DNA of 51,975 nucleotides from Helicobacteraceae bacterium (GTDB lineage: Bacteria; Campylobacterota; Campylobacteria; Campylobacterales; Sulfurimonadaceae), in NCBI GenBank assembly GCA_027066325.1, contig JAMONY010000012.1:1-51975 (forward strand). The letters run 5' to 3'. Within the stretch, counting starts at the first letter, position 1. Each line of letters opens with the position of its first letter. Below are positions 1 to 9,312 of the stretch, one piece after another. Position numbers and translations under genes: made by a program. The notes below the pieces were generated by a model. The model was not told the origin of the DNA, did no database searches, and saw only the letters and a program-made list of their open reading frames with translations.

Positions 1-122
1 CCAGACCAACCTGGCACACTAACATTATCAGCATGCGTCGTCACTTCTTTCCCTTTAGCTACTTCACTTCTAATCTTAGATATTATATCAGAACTTAGAT
101 TGAGGTTTTTAAATAGCGGGCT
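1..122 (-). pseudogene. Edge fragment: open frame lacking a start codon, continues beyond the left end
   Basis: On the minus strand a 40-codon open frame runs from just after a TAG (123-125) to the window edge and reads SPLFKNLNLSSDIISKIR... ending ...DNVSVPGWSG. No ATG, GTG or TTG lies between the TAG and the stretch that looks like real protein, so it appears to lack its 5' end. The ending recalls a C-terminal region seen in some large secreted or transglutaminase-type proteins, but the diagnostic part would lie outside the window, so that is only a guess. The opposite strand is also open here, and a chance frame is possible. Confidence 0.25.
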
Positions 123-157
123 CTATGTTGTTTTGATTTTATCTTAGAGGGATATAT

Positions 158-175
158 GGAGCCTTAGATGGCTCC
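158..175 (-). terminator. Hairpin just downstream of acs
   Basis: A perfect 6-bp stem GGAGCC/GGCTCC with a 6-nt loop begins five bases after the acs stop codon. There is no convincing T-run on either side, so it would be a weak intrinsic terminator or an RNA-end stabiliser rather than a textbook terminator. Confidence 0.4.
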
Positions 176-180
176 TTGGG

Positions 181-2127
181 TTAGTTGTTGGCTACGATAT
201 CTATGATATTTTGTACAACAGATGAGTCTTCAAGGGTTGATATATCTTGAGTGATTTTTTCACCTTTGGCAATTGACTTTAAGATTCTTCTCATGATCTT
301 TCCTGAGCGTGTTTTAGGTAGAGCTTCTACAAATACTATGTCATCACAAGTAGCAAATGCGCCTATCTCTTGCTTTAAGATAGTATTGATTTTTAGCTTC
401 TCATCTTCTGCTCTGCTCTGCTTTAAAACAACAAAAGCAAAGAGAGACTCTCCTTTTATCTCATGAGCTCTTCCAACAGCTGCTACCTCTGCTACTTTAT
501 CAGATTTATTAATAGCAGCTTCAATTTCAGCGGTGCCAAGACGGTGACCTGAAACATTAACTACATCATCTACACGCCCTGTAATTGTAATGTATCCATC
601 TTCATCATAAACAGCTCCATCGCCAGTAAAGTAGACACTTTTACCATCTTTGATAATATCGCTAAAATATGATGAGATAAACCTATCATCATCACCCCAA
701 ACACCGCGAATCATTGATGGCCAAGGCTTAACTATACATAGCTTACCGCCCTGGTTGGTTGCACATCTATTGCCACTCTCATCTAGTATCTGCGCATCTA
801 TGCCTGGCAGTGGCAGTGTGGCACACCCTGGCTTGATAGGTGTAGCACCTGGTAGTGGAGAGATAACATGCCCACCCGTCTCTGTCTGCCAGTATGTATC
901 GACTATGCTGCATCTACTTCCTCCAACAACCTCATAATACCACTTCCAAGCAGGTGGATCTATAGGCTCTCCTACTGTTCCTAGTACTTTTAGTGAGCTA
1001 AGGTCATATTTGGCTGGTTCAGACTCTCCTACTTTATGTAACATTCTAATGGCAGTTGGAGCTGTATAGAACTGGTTTACTCTATGTTTTTGTACAATAC
1101 TCCAAGCGCGTCCAGCATCTGGGTATGTTGGCACACCCTCAAACATTAAAGTTGTTGCGCCCATGGCTAAAGGTCCGTATATGATATATGTGTGTCCAGT
1201 AATCCAGCCTATATCTGCTGTGCACCAAAAGGTATCATTATCTTTAACATCAAAGACCCACTCCATGGTCATCTGCGCCCAGAGTATGTAGCCAGCTGAG
1301 CTATGCTTAACACCCTTAGGCTTGCCAGTTGAACCTGATGTATAGAGTAGAAATAGTGGATCTTCACTCTGCATAGCTTCTGCTTCGCACTCGCTACTTA
1401 TGTTGTCTATGAGGTCATTGTAGATAGTATCCCTACCCTCTACTATCTCAATTGGCTCAAAATTTCGCTTAACAACACACACATTTTTAACACTCAAACA
1501 ACCCATCTGTAAGGCTTTGTCTACAGCAGGTTTAAGCATGTATGGCTTGCCTTTACGAAAGGCTCCATCTGCAGTAATAATCAAAGATGCCTCTGTATCT
1601 TCAATACGGTCTCTTAGTGCTTCAGCCGAAAACCCACCAAAAACTACTGAGTGTATAGCTCCAACTCTAGCACAAGCCAACATAGCAAAAGCAGCCTCTG
1701 GTATCATTGGCATGTAGATGATAACACGATCACCTTTTTGTATACCATACTTGTCCTTGATAAGATTTGCCATCTTATTGACACCGCGATATAGCTCTAG
1801 ATATGTGATAGCCCTACTCTCGCCATTATCTGCTTCAAACAAGATAGCTGTTTTGTTTTTAGAGTGCTTAAGGTGTCTGTCTATACACTGTTCTGAGACA
1901 TTGAGCTCTCCTTCGTCAAACCATCTATAAAAAGGGGCTTTGCTCTCATCTAGCACGCTAGTAAAAGGTCTTCTCCATGAGAGTTTTTCAAGAGCCATTT
2001 TGCCCCAAAAACCCTCGTAGTCATCTTCTGAGCTCTGAACAAGTGCTCTATACTCATCCATACTCTTAACTCTAGCATTTTTTGCAAACTCTGGATTTGG
2101 TTGATAAACCTCTTTTTTTTCGCTCAT
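181..2127 (-). CDS. acs: Acetyl-CoA synthetase (AMP-forming)
   Basis: Activates acetate to acetyl-CoA through an acetyl-AMP intermediate in the cytoplasm. The protein is full length for the family (648 aa from the chosen start). It carries the adenylate-forming signature [11 protein letters not shown], the motif [10 protein letters not shown], and the C-terminal [13 protein letters not shown] hinge followed by the acetylatable lysine context [11 protein letters not shown]. The ORF track starts 13 codons earlier; the start [11 protein letters not shown] is chosen because GGAG lies about 8 bases upstream of it and the extra residues do not match the family. It lies 58 bp downstream of the diguanylate cyclase, so it could be co-transcribed or have its own promoter in that gap. 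Confidence 0.95.
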   Translation of the reverse strand: MSEKKEVYQPNPEFAKNARVKSMDEYRALVQSSEDDYEGFWGKMALEKLSWRRPFTSVLDESKAPFYRWFDEGELNVSEQCIDRHLKHSKNKTAILFEADNGESRAITYLELYRGVNKMANLIKDKYGIQKGDRVIIYMPMIPEAAFAMLACARVGAIHSVVFGGFSAEALRDRIEDTEASLIITADGAFRKGKPYMLKPAVDKALQMGCLSVKNVCVVKRNFEPIEIVEGRDTIYNDLIDNISSECEAEAMQSEDPLFLLYTSGSTGKPKGVKHSSAGYILWAQMTMEWVFDVKDNDTFWCTADIGWITGHTYIIYGPLAMGATTLMFEGVPTYPDAGRAWSIVQKHRVNQFYTAPTAIRMLHKVGESEPAKYDLSSLKVLGTVGEPIDPPAWKWYYEVVGGSRCSIVDTYWQTETGGHVISPLPGATPIKPGCATLPLPGIDAQILDESGNRCATNQGGKLCIVKPWPSMIRGVWGDDDRFISSYFSDIIKDGKSVYFTGDGAVYDEDGYITITGRVDDVVNVSGHRLGTAEIEAAINKSDKVAEVAAVGRAHEIKGESLFAFVVLKQSRAEDEKLKINTILKQEIGAFATCDDIVFVEALPKTRSGKIMRRILKSIAKGEKITQDISTLEDSSVVQNIIDIVANN

Positions 2128-2185
2128 GATACTACTCCACATAAAAATATTGGAGTATGTTATCACACAAAGATTAAACCATGAT

Positions 2186-3730
2186 TTATTTTACAGGTAA
2201 TATTGAGTAGTAAGTTACCCTATTGCGACCTTCGCGCTTTGAGACATATAGTGCCTCATCAGCTTCTTGGAAGATATCATGATAGGAGGTATGAGTGCTT
2301 CTTAATCTACTAACTCCAATGCTTGCTGTAACATGAATAAGAGAGTCGTTAAACCTAACAGGCTTTGAAGCTATAAAATCTACAATCTTTTGCGCAATTT
2401 TCGAGACTTCATCTTCTGGTGTTTGTGGCAATATAACAACAAGCTCTTCTCCACCATAACGACCTATAAAATCTGTCTCTCTTAAACTACTTTTAATACG
2501 CATACTCACCTCTTTTAAGACCTCATCACCAGCTAAATGACCATATGTGTCATTGATTTTTTTAAAGTGATCTAGATCTATAAGTAGTATATATATCTGG
2601 CTTTTGTATCGTCTAGCTCTTTTAAATTCGATCTCAAGCATCTCTTCAAGGTATCTACGATTCCATAGATTTGTCAAAGAGTCTATCTTGCTCATAAGCT
2701 CTATCTCTTTTGTTCGCTCTTGAACCAACAAGCGTAACTTTTCTTGCTCATTTTTTGAACGCTGTATTGCAGATCTATATATAATAGTTGCCATTATAAG
2801 TGCAAAAAGCATGGTAATAATATTGTTAATAATAGAGTTACGCTTTAGTGCTTTTTTATTTTTAGCAAATACAGTTGCATCAACAAGTAACGATAGGTGT
2901 CCATTGGCTATCTTAGAGAATTCAATCTGATCAGTAACGATACGATATATCATATCATCACCAACCTCTATAAGCTCAGAGTCTTGTAGTGCAAGTTTGT
3001 CAAAGATGCGCCCTTGCATATTTGGATCACTGCTAACAATCACCCTACCTCGATCATCAATAACAGATATCTCAAGAATATTCTCCGCTGTTTCGACATA
3101 ATTGAATAAAAAATCATGAAGATTGATACTCTCAAAAATAGAGATAGTGTTATAGATAGAGCCCTCTATGGCTTTTAATAGATTTAGTATATCAACCTGT
3201 CGGCGCGTTAGAGCAAAATCCTTATTTACCTCACTCACAACACTATATTCTGAGATATCTATAGAGAAATCAATGATACCTATAAGATCATTGTTTCTAT
3301 ATAGCGGATAATATATCGCCATCACAGGCACATAGTCATGCTCTTCAAAAAAGAATTCACCAAGAGGCATGTCTCCTTGCATGGTCATAACAAAGCTTTG
3401 AGACCTGCTAATCTTGCCTATCTCCTGCTCAAACATAGAGTTGCGAATAACTCCACTAGAGTCTAAGTAGCGAAACTCAAAAATCTCAAGATCTAGTGAT
3501 ATTTGACTTACTAGCTGTTGTATATTGATAGTCTCTTTGATATCATAAAACTTTTTTATAGCAGCAGAGATAGAGCTTACGATGTCGCCTGAGTCACTCT
3601 TCATCTGCTCAAGTAGTAGATTTTTTTGTGAGTAGTAGTTGTGCCAAGAGAGAGCTGATAGCGACAAAACCAGCACAATAAGCAGTATAGTTATGTCATG
3701 TTTTTTAAAAAGCCCAACAAAGAGCTTCAT
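2186..3730 (-). CDS. Membrane-anchored diguanylate cyclase (GGDEF) with periplasmic sensor
   Basis: Predicted to make cyclic di-GMP at the inner membrane. Residues about 12-30 form a first membrane helix. A periplasmic region of some 270 residues with Cache-like stretches ([33 protein letters not shown]) follows. A second helix lies near 300-320, then a short coiled linker and a C-terminal GGDEF domain. The active-site motif is GGEEL (about 425-429), a functional variant, and the inhibitory I-site RETD sits exactly five residues before it, so both catalysis and product inhibition are probably intact. The start overlaps the stop of the upstream tetraheme cytochrome gene by 4 bp, implying translational coupling. 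The ligand is unknown; no EAL or HD-GYP domain is present. Confidence 0.9.
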   Translation of the reverse strand: MKLFVGLFKKHDITILLIVLVLSLSALSWHNYYSQKNLLLEQMKSDSGDIVSSISAAIKKFYDIKETINIQQLVSQISLDLEIFEFRYLDSSGVIRNSMFEQEIGKISRSQSFVMTMQGDMPLGEFFFEEHDYVPVMAIYYPLYRNNDLIGIIDFSIDISEYSVVSEVNKDFALTRRQVDILNLLKAIEGSIYNTISIFESINLHDFLFNYVETAENILEISVIDDRGRVIVSSDPNMQGRIFDKLALQDSELIEVGDDMIYRIVTDQIEFSKIANGHLSLLVDATVFAKNKKALKRNSIINNIITMLFALIMATIIYRSAIQRSKNEQEKLRLLVQERTKEIELMSKIDSLTNLWNRRYLEEMLEIEFKRARRYKSQIYILLIDLDHFKKINDTYGHLAGDEVLKEVSMRIKSSLRETDFIGRYGGEELVVILPQTPEDEVSKIAQKIVDFIASKPVRFNDSLIHVTASIGVSRLRSTHTSYHDIFQEADEALYVSKREGRNRVTYYSILPVK

Positions 3731-4335
3731 GGGGCCTCAATCTTAGGTTTTATTTTTCTAGGGTCAGCGCGTTTGTATTGATTGTAGGCTGTATGAAAGT
3801 TATCATAAGATCTATTCCAGCGTTTAGTATGACAACTCTTACACATCTTTTCTATGCGTTTTGGATTGTCAGTACCTGCTAAAAATCCTCCTCCTACACG
3901 CCTCTTTTTTGCTATTTTAATATGTTGGCTTCCTGGTCCATGACACCCTTCACACTGTACATTTGCAAGTCTTGGAGTCTGCTCAATACTAACAAATCCA
4001 CTCTCCACACCAAAGCCTGTTGAGTGACACACAAGACACTTTGGGTTACCTGCTTGTTTGCTATCAAATAGAGACTTCATAGCAGAATCATGTGGATCTT
4101 TTTTTCTACCAAGAAAGAAATTGCGATGACAAAAACGACACTTGTTGCTACCTACATATGTATAGAGCTTTGAGTTAAAAGCCTCTTTATACAGAGTCTC
4201 ACCAAGTGCATTTTTAAGTGGAATCTCTACAATGCTCTCACTCTGCTGAGCATCTACTCTTGTCTGTGCAAACAAAGAGGTGCCTACCAATACAGACACT
4301 ATAAACATCAACATGATAGAGCGCTTAAAATCCAA
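3727..4335 (-). CDS. Periplasmic tetraheme cytochrome c (c554-like)
   Basis: Predicted exported multiheme electron carrier. An N-terminal signal peptide (MDFKRSIMLMFIVSVLVG...SLFAQ) is followed by four c-type heme motifs: CRFCH (about 65), CLVCH (about 99), CEGCH (about 127) and CKSCH (about 165), with the pattern GPGSQH after the third typical of cytochrome c554-like proteins. The start is TTG. It is preferred over ATG at codon 8 because it supplies the positively charged N-region (KR) of the signal peptide and has AGG about 8 bases upstream. It is the first gene of an operon with the diguanylate cyclase (4-bp overlap). Electron donor and acceptor cannot be told from the sequence. Confidence 0.88.
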   Translation of the reverse strand: MDFKRSIMLMFIVSVLVGTSLFAQTRVDAQQSESIVEIPLKNALGETLYKEAFNSKLYTYVGSNKCRFCHRNFFLGRKKDPHDSAMKSLFDSKQAGNPKCLVCHSTGFGVESGFVSIEQTPRLANVQCEGCHGPGSQHIKIAKKRRVGGGFLAGTDNPKRIEKMCKSCHTKRWNRSYDNFHTAYNQYKRADPRKIKPKIEAP

Positions 4336-4368
4336 AAATATGCCTACTTTTATTGTATTTGAATAGAG

Positions 4369-4395
4369 ATTATATCATAGTGAGTATTAACTCAA
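4369..4395 (-). promoter_or_regulatory. Promoter of the cytochrome c/diguanylate cyclase operon
   Basis: On the minus strand TATAAT (4374-4369) is preceded by TGA, giving an extended -10 TGnTATAAT. A TTGAGT (4395-4390) lies 15 bp upstream. The predicted transcript would start about 27 bases before the TTG start codon. Confidence 0.5.
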
Positions 4396-4447
4396 GATTA
4401 TTTTTATATAGAAGATCTTATAGTGCAATAAATCAATCAAATTTGAC

Positions 4448-4453
4448 TATAAT
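4448..4453 (+). promoter_or_regulatory. -10 element of the pyrF promoter
   Basis: Consensus TATAAT in an AT-rich region about 36 bp upstream of the GTG start codon of pyrF. No good -35 is visible, which is usual for sigma-70 promoters in Campylobacterota. Confidence 0.45.
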
Positions 4454-4489
4454 ATCAAAAAAGATCTATCTATATCTCAAAGGTTTGCC

Positions 4490-5173
4490 GTGAAATTATC
4501 TGTTGCTCTTGATCTATCTACAAAGATTGAAAACTTACAACTTGTCAAAAAACTCTCAACATACCCAATATGGTTCAAGGTTGGTCTAAGATCATATATT
4601 CGCGATGGCAAAGGGCTGCTAGAGGAGATAAAGCAGATTAATCCTGATGCAAAAATATTTCTTGACCTTAAGCTCTACGACATACCAAACACTATGGCTG
4701 ATGCTGCAGAGTCCATCGCAGATCTTGGAGTAGATATGTTTAACATACATGCCTCTGCTGGAGTAGCTGCTATGAGTGAAGTGATGGGTAGGCTCAACAG
4801 CAGAGAGTCGCGTCCGCTAGTGTTGGCTGTTACTGCATTGACATCATTTGATCAAGATGGGTTCTACTCCATCTACCACACAGACATACAGACAAAAGCT
4901 AAGCAGTTTGCCAAAGATGCACATCTAGCTGGATTAGATGGTGTTGTATGTAGCGCATATGAGAGCATACTCATCAAAGAGTCTACATCAAAAAGCTTCA
5001 TTACACTCACACCAGGTATCCGTCTAGATGGCAAAGATAGTGGTGACCAAAAGCGCGTAGCTACTCCAGATATGGCAAAAGATGCACTTGTAGATTTTAT
5101 AGTAGTGGGTCGACCTATCTACAATTCTCACTCTCCATCAGCAGTCGTTGAGCAAATTTTACAATCTTTGTAG
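4490..5173 (+). CDS. pyrF: Orotidine 5'-phosphate decarboxylase
   Basis: Last step of de novo UMP synthesis: decarboxylates OMP to UMP in the cytoplasm. The 227-aa TIM-barrel has the catalytic Asp/Lys array in FLDLKLYDIPNT and the phosphate-binding end TPGIRL...DFIVVGRPI expected of the bacterial enzyme. It starts with GTG; AGG lies 6 bases upstream and the protein begins MKLSVALDLST as in relatives. It is a single gene transcribed divergently from the cytochrome operon and followed by two tRNAs. Confidence 0.95.
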   Translation: MKLSVALDLSTKIENLQLVKKLSTYPIWFKVGLRSYIRDGKGLLEEIKQINPDAKIFLDLKLYDIPNTMADAAESIADLGVDMFNIHASAGVAAMSEVMGRLNSRESRPLVLAVTALTSFDQDGFYSIYHTDIQTKAKQFAKDAHLAGLDGVVCSAYESILIKESTSKSFITLTPGIRLDGKDSGDQKRVATPDMAKDALVDFIVVGRPIYNSHSPSAVVEQILQSL

Positions 5174-5204
5174 CCGTTTAAGCTCTATATTATTTCAATC
5201 TGTC

Positions 5205-5210
5205 TATAAT
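5205..5210 (+). promoter_or_regulatory. -10 element of the tRNA-Ser/tRNA-Asn promoter
   Basis: TATAAT lies 21 bp before the mature 5' end of tRNA-Ser, a sensible place for a short tRNA precursor leader. Read-through from pyrF is the alternative. Confidence 0.45.
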
Positions 5211-5231
5211 CTCAATTCAATTTTTATTCAA

Positions 5232-5322
5232 GGATAGGTGGGTGAGTTGGCTGAAACCACATCCCTGCTAAGGATGCGTACTGGTAACGGTACCGAGGGT
5301 TCGAATCCCTCCCTGTCCGCCA
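5232..5322 (+). tRNA. tRNA-Ser (anticodon GCT)
   Basis: A 91-nt class II tRNA with a 7-bp acceptor stem GGATAGG/CCTGTCC (one G-U pair), long variable arm, TTCGAATCC T-arm and an encoded CCA end. The anticodon loop CTGCTAA gives GCT, reading the serine codons AGC and AGU. Five bases separate it from the following tRNA-Asn. Confidence 0.96.
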
Positions 5323-5327
5323 TATAT

Positions 5328-5402
5328 TCCGGATTAGCTCAGCGGTAGAGTAGATGACTGTTAATCATTTGGTCACTGGTTCGAATCCAGTATCCGGAGC
5401 CA
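5328..5402 (+). tRNA. tRNA-Asn (anticodon GTT)
   Basis: A 75-nt tRNA with acceptor stem TCCGGAT/ATCCGGA, D-arm AGCTCAGCGGTAGAGT, anticodon loop CTGTTAA (GTT, asparagine), TTCGAATCC T-arm and an encoded CCA. It is the second gene of a two-tRNA unit. Confidence 0.97.
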
Positions 5403-5421
5403 CTTCTAACAAATACCCTAT

Positions 5422-6234
5422 TTATTTAACACTTAAACACTTTTTAACACTTAAATTTGCCACCATAGACAAAAGAACATAGATTAAAAATAGGTAAAAC
5501 CCTACCAGTAGTTCAGCGCTACTAGTTGCACTACCATCTGCTGTGAGATAGGTAAGAAGTATTGCCAATACAAAAACATCTACCATTGACCACTTACCAA
5601 GTAGCTCAAATAGATAGACTATCTTTCTAGCAGCACCATTTTGTACAAAAAGTGATATAGCTAGTAGTAGAGTTATCTTAACGATAGGAATGATGACACT
5701 AAAAAGAGCGATTACGCTAGCAACAATTAGCTCACCATCGTCATATAGCTTCTCTATAGACCCCAATAGTGAGTACGAGTGCCATGAGAGTACAACCTTG
5801 CCTAACATGGCAGTATCAGCCCAGACGCTCACTATCATTAAAGGAGCAAAAAGTGCAAAACCCAATGAGATTCCACTAAGCACAGAGAGATAGATTGCCA
5901 CAAAGCTTCGATCTAAAAATAGAACTAGAGCCATTGATGCTATGATAAGTAAAGAGTAGATAAGTAGATATGTTTGAGCGCTATTTTTAGAGGCTACTTG
6001 CTGCTCTTGTAGTTTTTTATTGTACTCTCTCTTCTCATCTTTAATCTCTATGCCAAGCGCCTGAGTAAATAGACTCTTAATGCTACTTTGAATCTGCTCC
6101 TCTGGCTCTATGGGTTTGTTTAGCTCTTCTGAGATAGACTCATATGTTTTTGCACTCTCATAGCTCTTAAATCCTAAAAAAATCAGTGCGCTACAGAGCA
6201 CCAACATAAGTACAATAGCAGATAATCTTCTCAT
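5422..6234 (-). CDS. PqiA-type integral membrane protein
   Basis: 270-aa inner-membrane protein. After one N-terminal helix (about 7-24) and a charged segment of about 60 residues come four further hydrophobic helices. The region from VSVWADTAMLG to KWSMVDVFVLAILL matches the PqiA family, whose E. coli member works with the MCE-domain protein PqiB in envelope lipid transport. No MCE partner lies nearby, so the role here is open. Translation begins 2 bp after gpsA, with AGAGG inside the gpsA end as ribosome-binding site. Last gene of the atpB-to-pqiA run. A single PqiA domain (E. coli PqiA has two). Confidence 0.75.
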   Translation of the reverse strand: MRRLSAIVLMLVLCSALIFLGFKSYESAKTYESISEELNKPIEPEEQIQSSIKSLFTQALGIEIKDEKREYNKKLQEQQVASKNSAQTYLLIYSLLIIASMALVLFLDRSFVAIYLSVLSGISLGFALFAPLMIVSVWADTAMLGKVVLSWHSYSLLGSIEKLYDDGELIVASVIALFSVIIPIVKITLLLAISLFVQNGAARKIVYLFELLGKWSMVDVFVLAILLTYLTADGSATSSAELLVGFYLFLIYVLLSMVANLSVKKCLSVK

Positions 6235-6236
6235 AA

Positions 6237-7127
6237 CTAACCTCTTAAGAGTCTCTCTAGACTCTGTTGTGCGGATCTACCCTCTAAGATCTCATATACC
6301 TCTGTAGCTATAGGTAGATATATCTCACGCTCTTGGGAGATCTTGTGTAGCGCGTATGTTGTTGCTATGCCCTCTGCTACTTCACCTAGCTCCTGCTCAA
6401 TCTCAACAAGCGACTTCCCAAGCGCTAGAGCCAATCCCGCTCTAAAGTTTCGTGACATAGTTGAGCTGGCGGTTAAAAAAAGATCACCAGCTCCGCTAAG
6501 CCCTAAAAAAGTCTCATCTTCTGCTCCATACATCTTACCAAAGCGTCTCATCTCAACTAAGCCTCTAGATATAAGTGCAGCAGCCGCATTATTACCAAGC
6601 CTTAATCCAGAGCAGACACCAGAAGCTATAGCTATAACATTTTTGTATGCTCCGCAAACTTCAACACCAGCAATATCTCTATCTGTGTAGACTCTCATAA
6701 ATGGTGCAAAGGCATCACTAAACTCTTGTGCACATAGATCAGATCTACTACTAACAACAACAGCAGTTGGAAGTGAACTCATAACTTCAGTAGCAAATGA
6801 TGGACCTGATAAAAAAGCTAAGTTATCATCTGGTACATATGGGGCAAAAACCTCATCTAAAAAACGCCCAGAAGATGCTTCTATCCCTTTAGATGCTACT
6901 AAAATCTTCTGATTTTTAAAGATAAAGTTATCCTCAAGCCAGCTACCTATATGTTGAGCGCTCATGGCAATTACAATATATTCAAGATCCAATATCTGCT
7001 CAACACTAACAAAATTTGCTACATTGCGTACTCTTCTTGATGTTATTAGAACATCATTTTTGAACGATAGAGAAAAAGCTAAAGCTTCACCCCATTTTCC
7101 AGCCCCTACTACACCAATACGCTTCAT
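6237..7127 (-). CDS. gpsA: Glycerol-3-phosphate dehydrogenase [NAD(P)+]
   Basis: Reduces dihydroxyacetone phosphate to sn-glycerol 3-phosphate, the backbone for phospholipids. The 296-aa protein has the N-terminal Rossmann motif GVVGAGKWGEAL, the catalytic-lysine region CGAYKNVIAIASG, and the substrate-binding loop STMSRNFRAG characteristic of GpsA. It overlaps the upstream TrkA-like gene by 4 bp and is followed 2 bp later by the pqiA-like gene, consistent with one transcript. Confidence 0.95.
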   Translation of the reverse strand: MKRIGVVGAGKWGEALAFSLSFKNDVLITSRRVRNVANFVSVEQILDLEYIVIAMSAQHIGSWLEDNFIFKNQKILVASKGIEASSGRFLDEVFAPYVPDDNLAFLSGPSFATEVMSSLPTAVVVSSRSDLCAQEFSDAFAPFMRVYTDRDIAGVEVCGAYKNVIAIASGVCSGLRLGNNAAAALISRGLVEMRRFGKMYGAEDETFLGLSGAGDLFLTASSTMSRNFRAGLALALGKSLVEIEQELGEVAEGIATTYALHKISQEREIYLPIATEVYEILEGRSAQQSLERLLRG

Positions 7128-7789
7128 CTTATCTGCTCCAGATCACTTTGATTAGCTATAAGTATGAGTGTATCATTTTCACAAAGCAGATAGCTATCTA
7201 TCTCAACCACAAATAGCTGCTCTGATCTCTCATGTCTGATTACACCTAACACAATCACTCCATCAAGCTCTAACCTGCAAAGATCAGAACCTAAAAGCTT
7301 AGACTCTCCGCTGATACTAACTTGCGCTACTTGTAGCGAATCACTACTATCTAGTATCTTCTCAAAAAAACATGATAGCGCAGGGTATTCAAGCAGATGC
7401 ACTATGGTATTTGCAGCACTCTGTATCTGCGCAACTACTATGGAAGCTCCCGCTAAACGCAACTTTAGTGCATTTTCAGCTGTTGTTGCTAGAGCAATGA
7501 TATGTGCATTATCACCCAATAGATCGCGTAATGATAAAGATAGAAAAAGATTTTTGGCCTCATCATCAATGGTACATAAAAATCTGCATCTTTTTATGTC
7601 TAACTCTCTTAAGAAGTCAAAATTACTATCGACTTCAACTCTATAGATCTCAAGCTCTTCACTAGTTGCGCTTTGAAACTCATCATCACTAAAGCAGTAT
7701 ATACAGATCGCCTCACCCTGCTCTCTCATAGTAGACACAATCTCCTTAGAGAGCTCGTTGTAGCCAAATATAACTATAGTTGCACTCAA
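7124..7789 (-). CDS. Soluble TrkA-type (RCK) nucleotide-binding protein
   Basis: 221-aa cytoplasmic protein with a Rossmann-like TrkA-N half (IVIFGYNELSKEIV...; IALATTAENALKLRLAGAS) and a TrkA-C-like half (SKLLGSDLC...SYLLCENDTLILIA). Such proteins bind NAD(H) or ATP and gate K+ channels and transporters. The start is TTG, supported by AAAGGAG six bases upstream, and its first bases overlap the stop of the K+ channel gene by 4 bp. It is likely a separately encoded regulatory subunit for that channel. The glycine-rich motif is degenerate (GYNELS rather than GxGxxG), so the ligand is uncertain. Confidence 0.75.
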   Translation of the reverse strand: MSATIVIFGYNELSKEIVSTMREQGEAICIYCFSDDEFQSATSEELEIYRVEVDSNFDFLRELDIKRCRFLCTIDDEAKNLFLSLSLRDLLGDNAHIIALATTAENALKLRLAGASIVVAQIQSAANTIVHLLEYPALSCFFEKILDSSDSLQVAQVSISGESKLLGSDLCRLELDGVIVLGVIRHERSEQLFVVEIDSYLLCENDTLILIANQSDLEQIR

Positions 7790-9312
7790 GCTAGACTCCT
7801 TTGAAGATCTTCTATAATAAGCGTATGTGCTATGATAACAACTCTAGATCCAATCTCTATCTCAAGATCTCTATCTGGGTTAAAAATAAACCTACCTCTA
7901 CGATAGACTCCAACTACAATAACAGAGTGTCTACTCTGCTCTATCTGTGCTAAAACAGTGCTTGAGGTTGCCACAATCTCACCAGCAGTGATCTTAGAGT
8001 CTACAACTCTTAGGCTATGCAACATCTCATAAGCTTGGGGGTTAGTACTATGCTTATGAGAGAGTTGTGCTAAAAGCTCCTCTGTATAGACAACACGATC
8101 AGAGCCTGCTAGAAGAAGTTTTTTTCTATTTCGCTTCTCTTTAAGTATGCTAAGTGTGTTAAGTTTAGTTGATAAAGATCTGATAGTAAGAGCCGTATAA
8201 ACATTCTCTACATCACTATCTGCTAGAAGCAGTGCGGAGCTAGTACGCTCAAGCAGATCTACACCAAGCATATCGTATGTCAGAAGCGATGAGGCACTAA
8301 GCTCTAGTACTAAATGATCGTCTATGCGTGCCATTGAAGCTCTTTGAGCATTATCTTCTAAGATCAAAACAGACCTTTTTAGTTTTCTTAACTCATCTGC
8401 ACACTGAGCAGATAGTAGCGTGTATCCACATATCAGATATAGATTTTGTAATTTTTTAGCTTTTTGTAGCACTCTTGTTTGACGGATATCATCTAGTTTT
8501 TGTGTAAATGCGGAGACAACAATAGAGGTAGCAAATGCCAAAACAGCTACTCCAGCCATAATAACCACCATAGCCACAACTCTACCAGCACTAGAGATAG
8601 GTGCTACATCGCCATATCCAACTGTAGACATTGTAACAATCGACCAATAAAAAGCATCAAAGAGTGTTCTTATGGAGCCATTTGGATTGCGTGCTTCCAT
8701 GGTATAGATAATGATAGATGATACAAATACTATAAGACCTACAAATGTTAAAAGTGTATATAGCTCAAACTTTTTTGTTGACAATATCTGTGCAAAATGG
8801 TGCATATTTTGTGTATAGTGAAAAAGCTTTAATATTCGAAATACAACAAAAAGCCTTAGAGCCCTAAGTGCATGGAAAAATGGCAATATAGCTAAAAGAT
8901 CTATGATTGCTGTTGGAGTTATCATATACTTAAGCTTTGAGAGCACAATCTCCACAATAGCCACATGGAGTCTAAACGGTCGCTTCAAAAGAGCATCTCT
9001 TCTATAGGAGTCTATAAGTATCTTAGAGCTGTCGCTACATAGCCATAGACGCAATAGATACTCAATAGCAAAGATAATCGTAATGATAATATTGTTCAAA
9101 AACTCTAGTGTTGGGTTTGGGTTATTGGTGACATCATAAACTAGTATGCCAACGCTTATGAGTATCAGCACTATCATGCCAACATCAAAATACTTTTTAT
9201 ATCTATATGTATTGTTGTTTAGTAAGTTGTGGAAAAATAGTTTGTAGTTTGTATACTTATCTGAAGAGCCTAGTCTATATGCTAATGATACTACAAAAGG
9301 CTCTTTGCTCAT
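7786..9312 (-). CDS. Six-helix potassium channel with C-terminal RCK domains
   Basis: 508-aa inner-membrane channel. The N-terminal half has six hydrophobic segments, an arginine-rich fourth segment (ALRALRLFVVFRILKLF) resembling a voltage sensor, and the K+ selectivity filter TVGYGD near residue 229. The C-terminal half contains a TrkA-N-like region (NLYLICGYTLLSAQCADELR...LILEDNA) and a TrkA-C-like end (DLEIEIGSRVVIIAH). Family knowledge places it with Kch/MthK-like ligand-gated K+ channels. It overlaps gatB by 1 bp and the following TrkA-like gene by 4 bp, so channel and extra regulator are co-translated. Confidence 0.87.
   Translation of the reverse strand: MSKEPFVVSLAYRLGSSDKYTNYKLFFHNLLNNNTYRYKKYFDVGMIVLILISVGILVYDVTNNPNPTLEFLNNIIITIIFAIEYLLRLWLCSDSSKILIDSYRRDALLKRPFRLHVAIVEIVLSKLKYMITPTAIIDLLAILPFFHALRALRLFVVFRILKLFHYTQNMHHFAQILSTKKFELYTLLTFVGLIVFVSSIIIYTMEARNPNGSIRTLFDAFYWSIVTMSTVGYGDVAPISSAGRVVAMVVIMAGVAVLAFATSIVVSAFTQKLDDIRQTRVLQKAKKLQNLYLICGYTLLSAQCADELRKLKRSVLILEDNAQRASMARIDDHLVLELSASSLLTYDMLGVDLLERTSSALLLADSDVENVYTALTIRSLSTKLNTLSILKEKRNRKKLLLAGSDRVVYTEELLAQLSHKHSTNPQAYEMLHSLRVVDSKITAGEIVATSSTVLAQIEQSRHSVIVVGVYRRGRFIFNPDRDLEIEIGSRVVIIAHTLIIEDLQRSLA

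Noticed and set aside
6343-6690. 115-aa plus-strand ORF
   Set aside because: Antisense shadow of gpsA.
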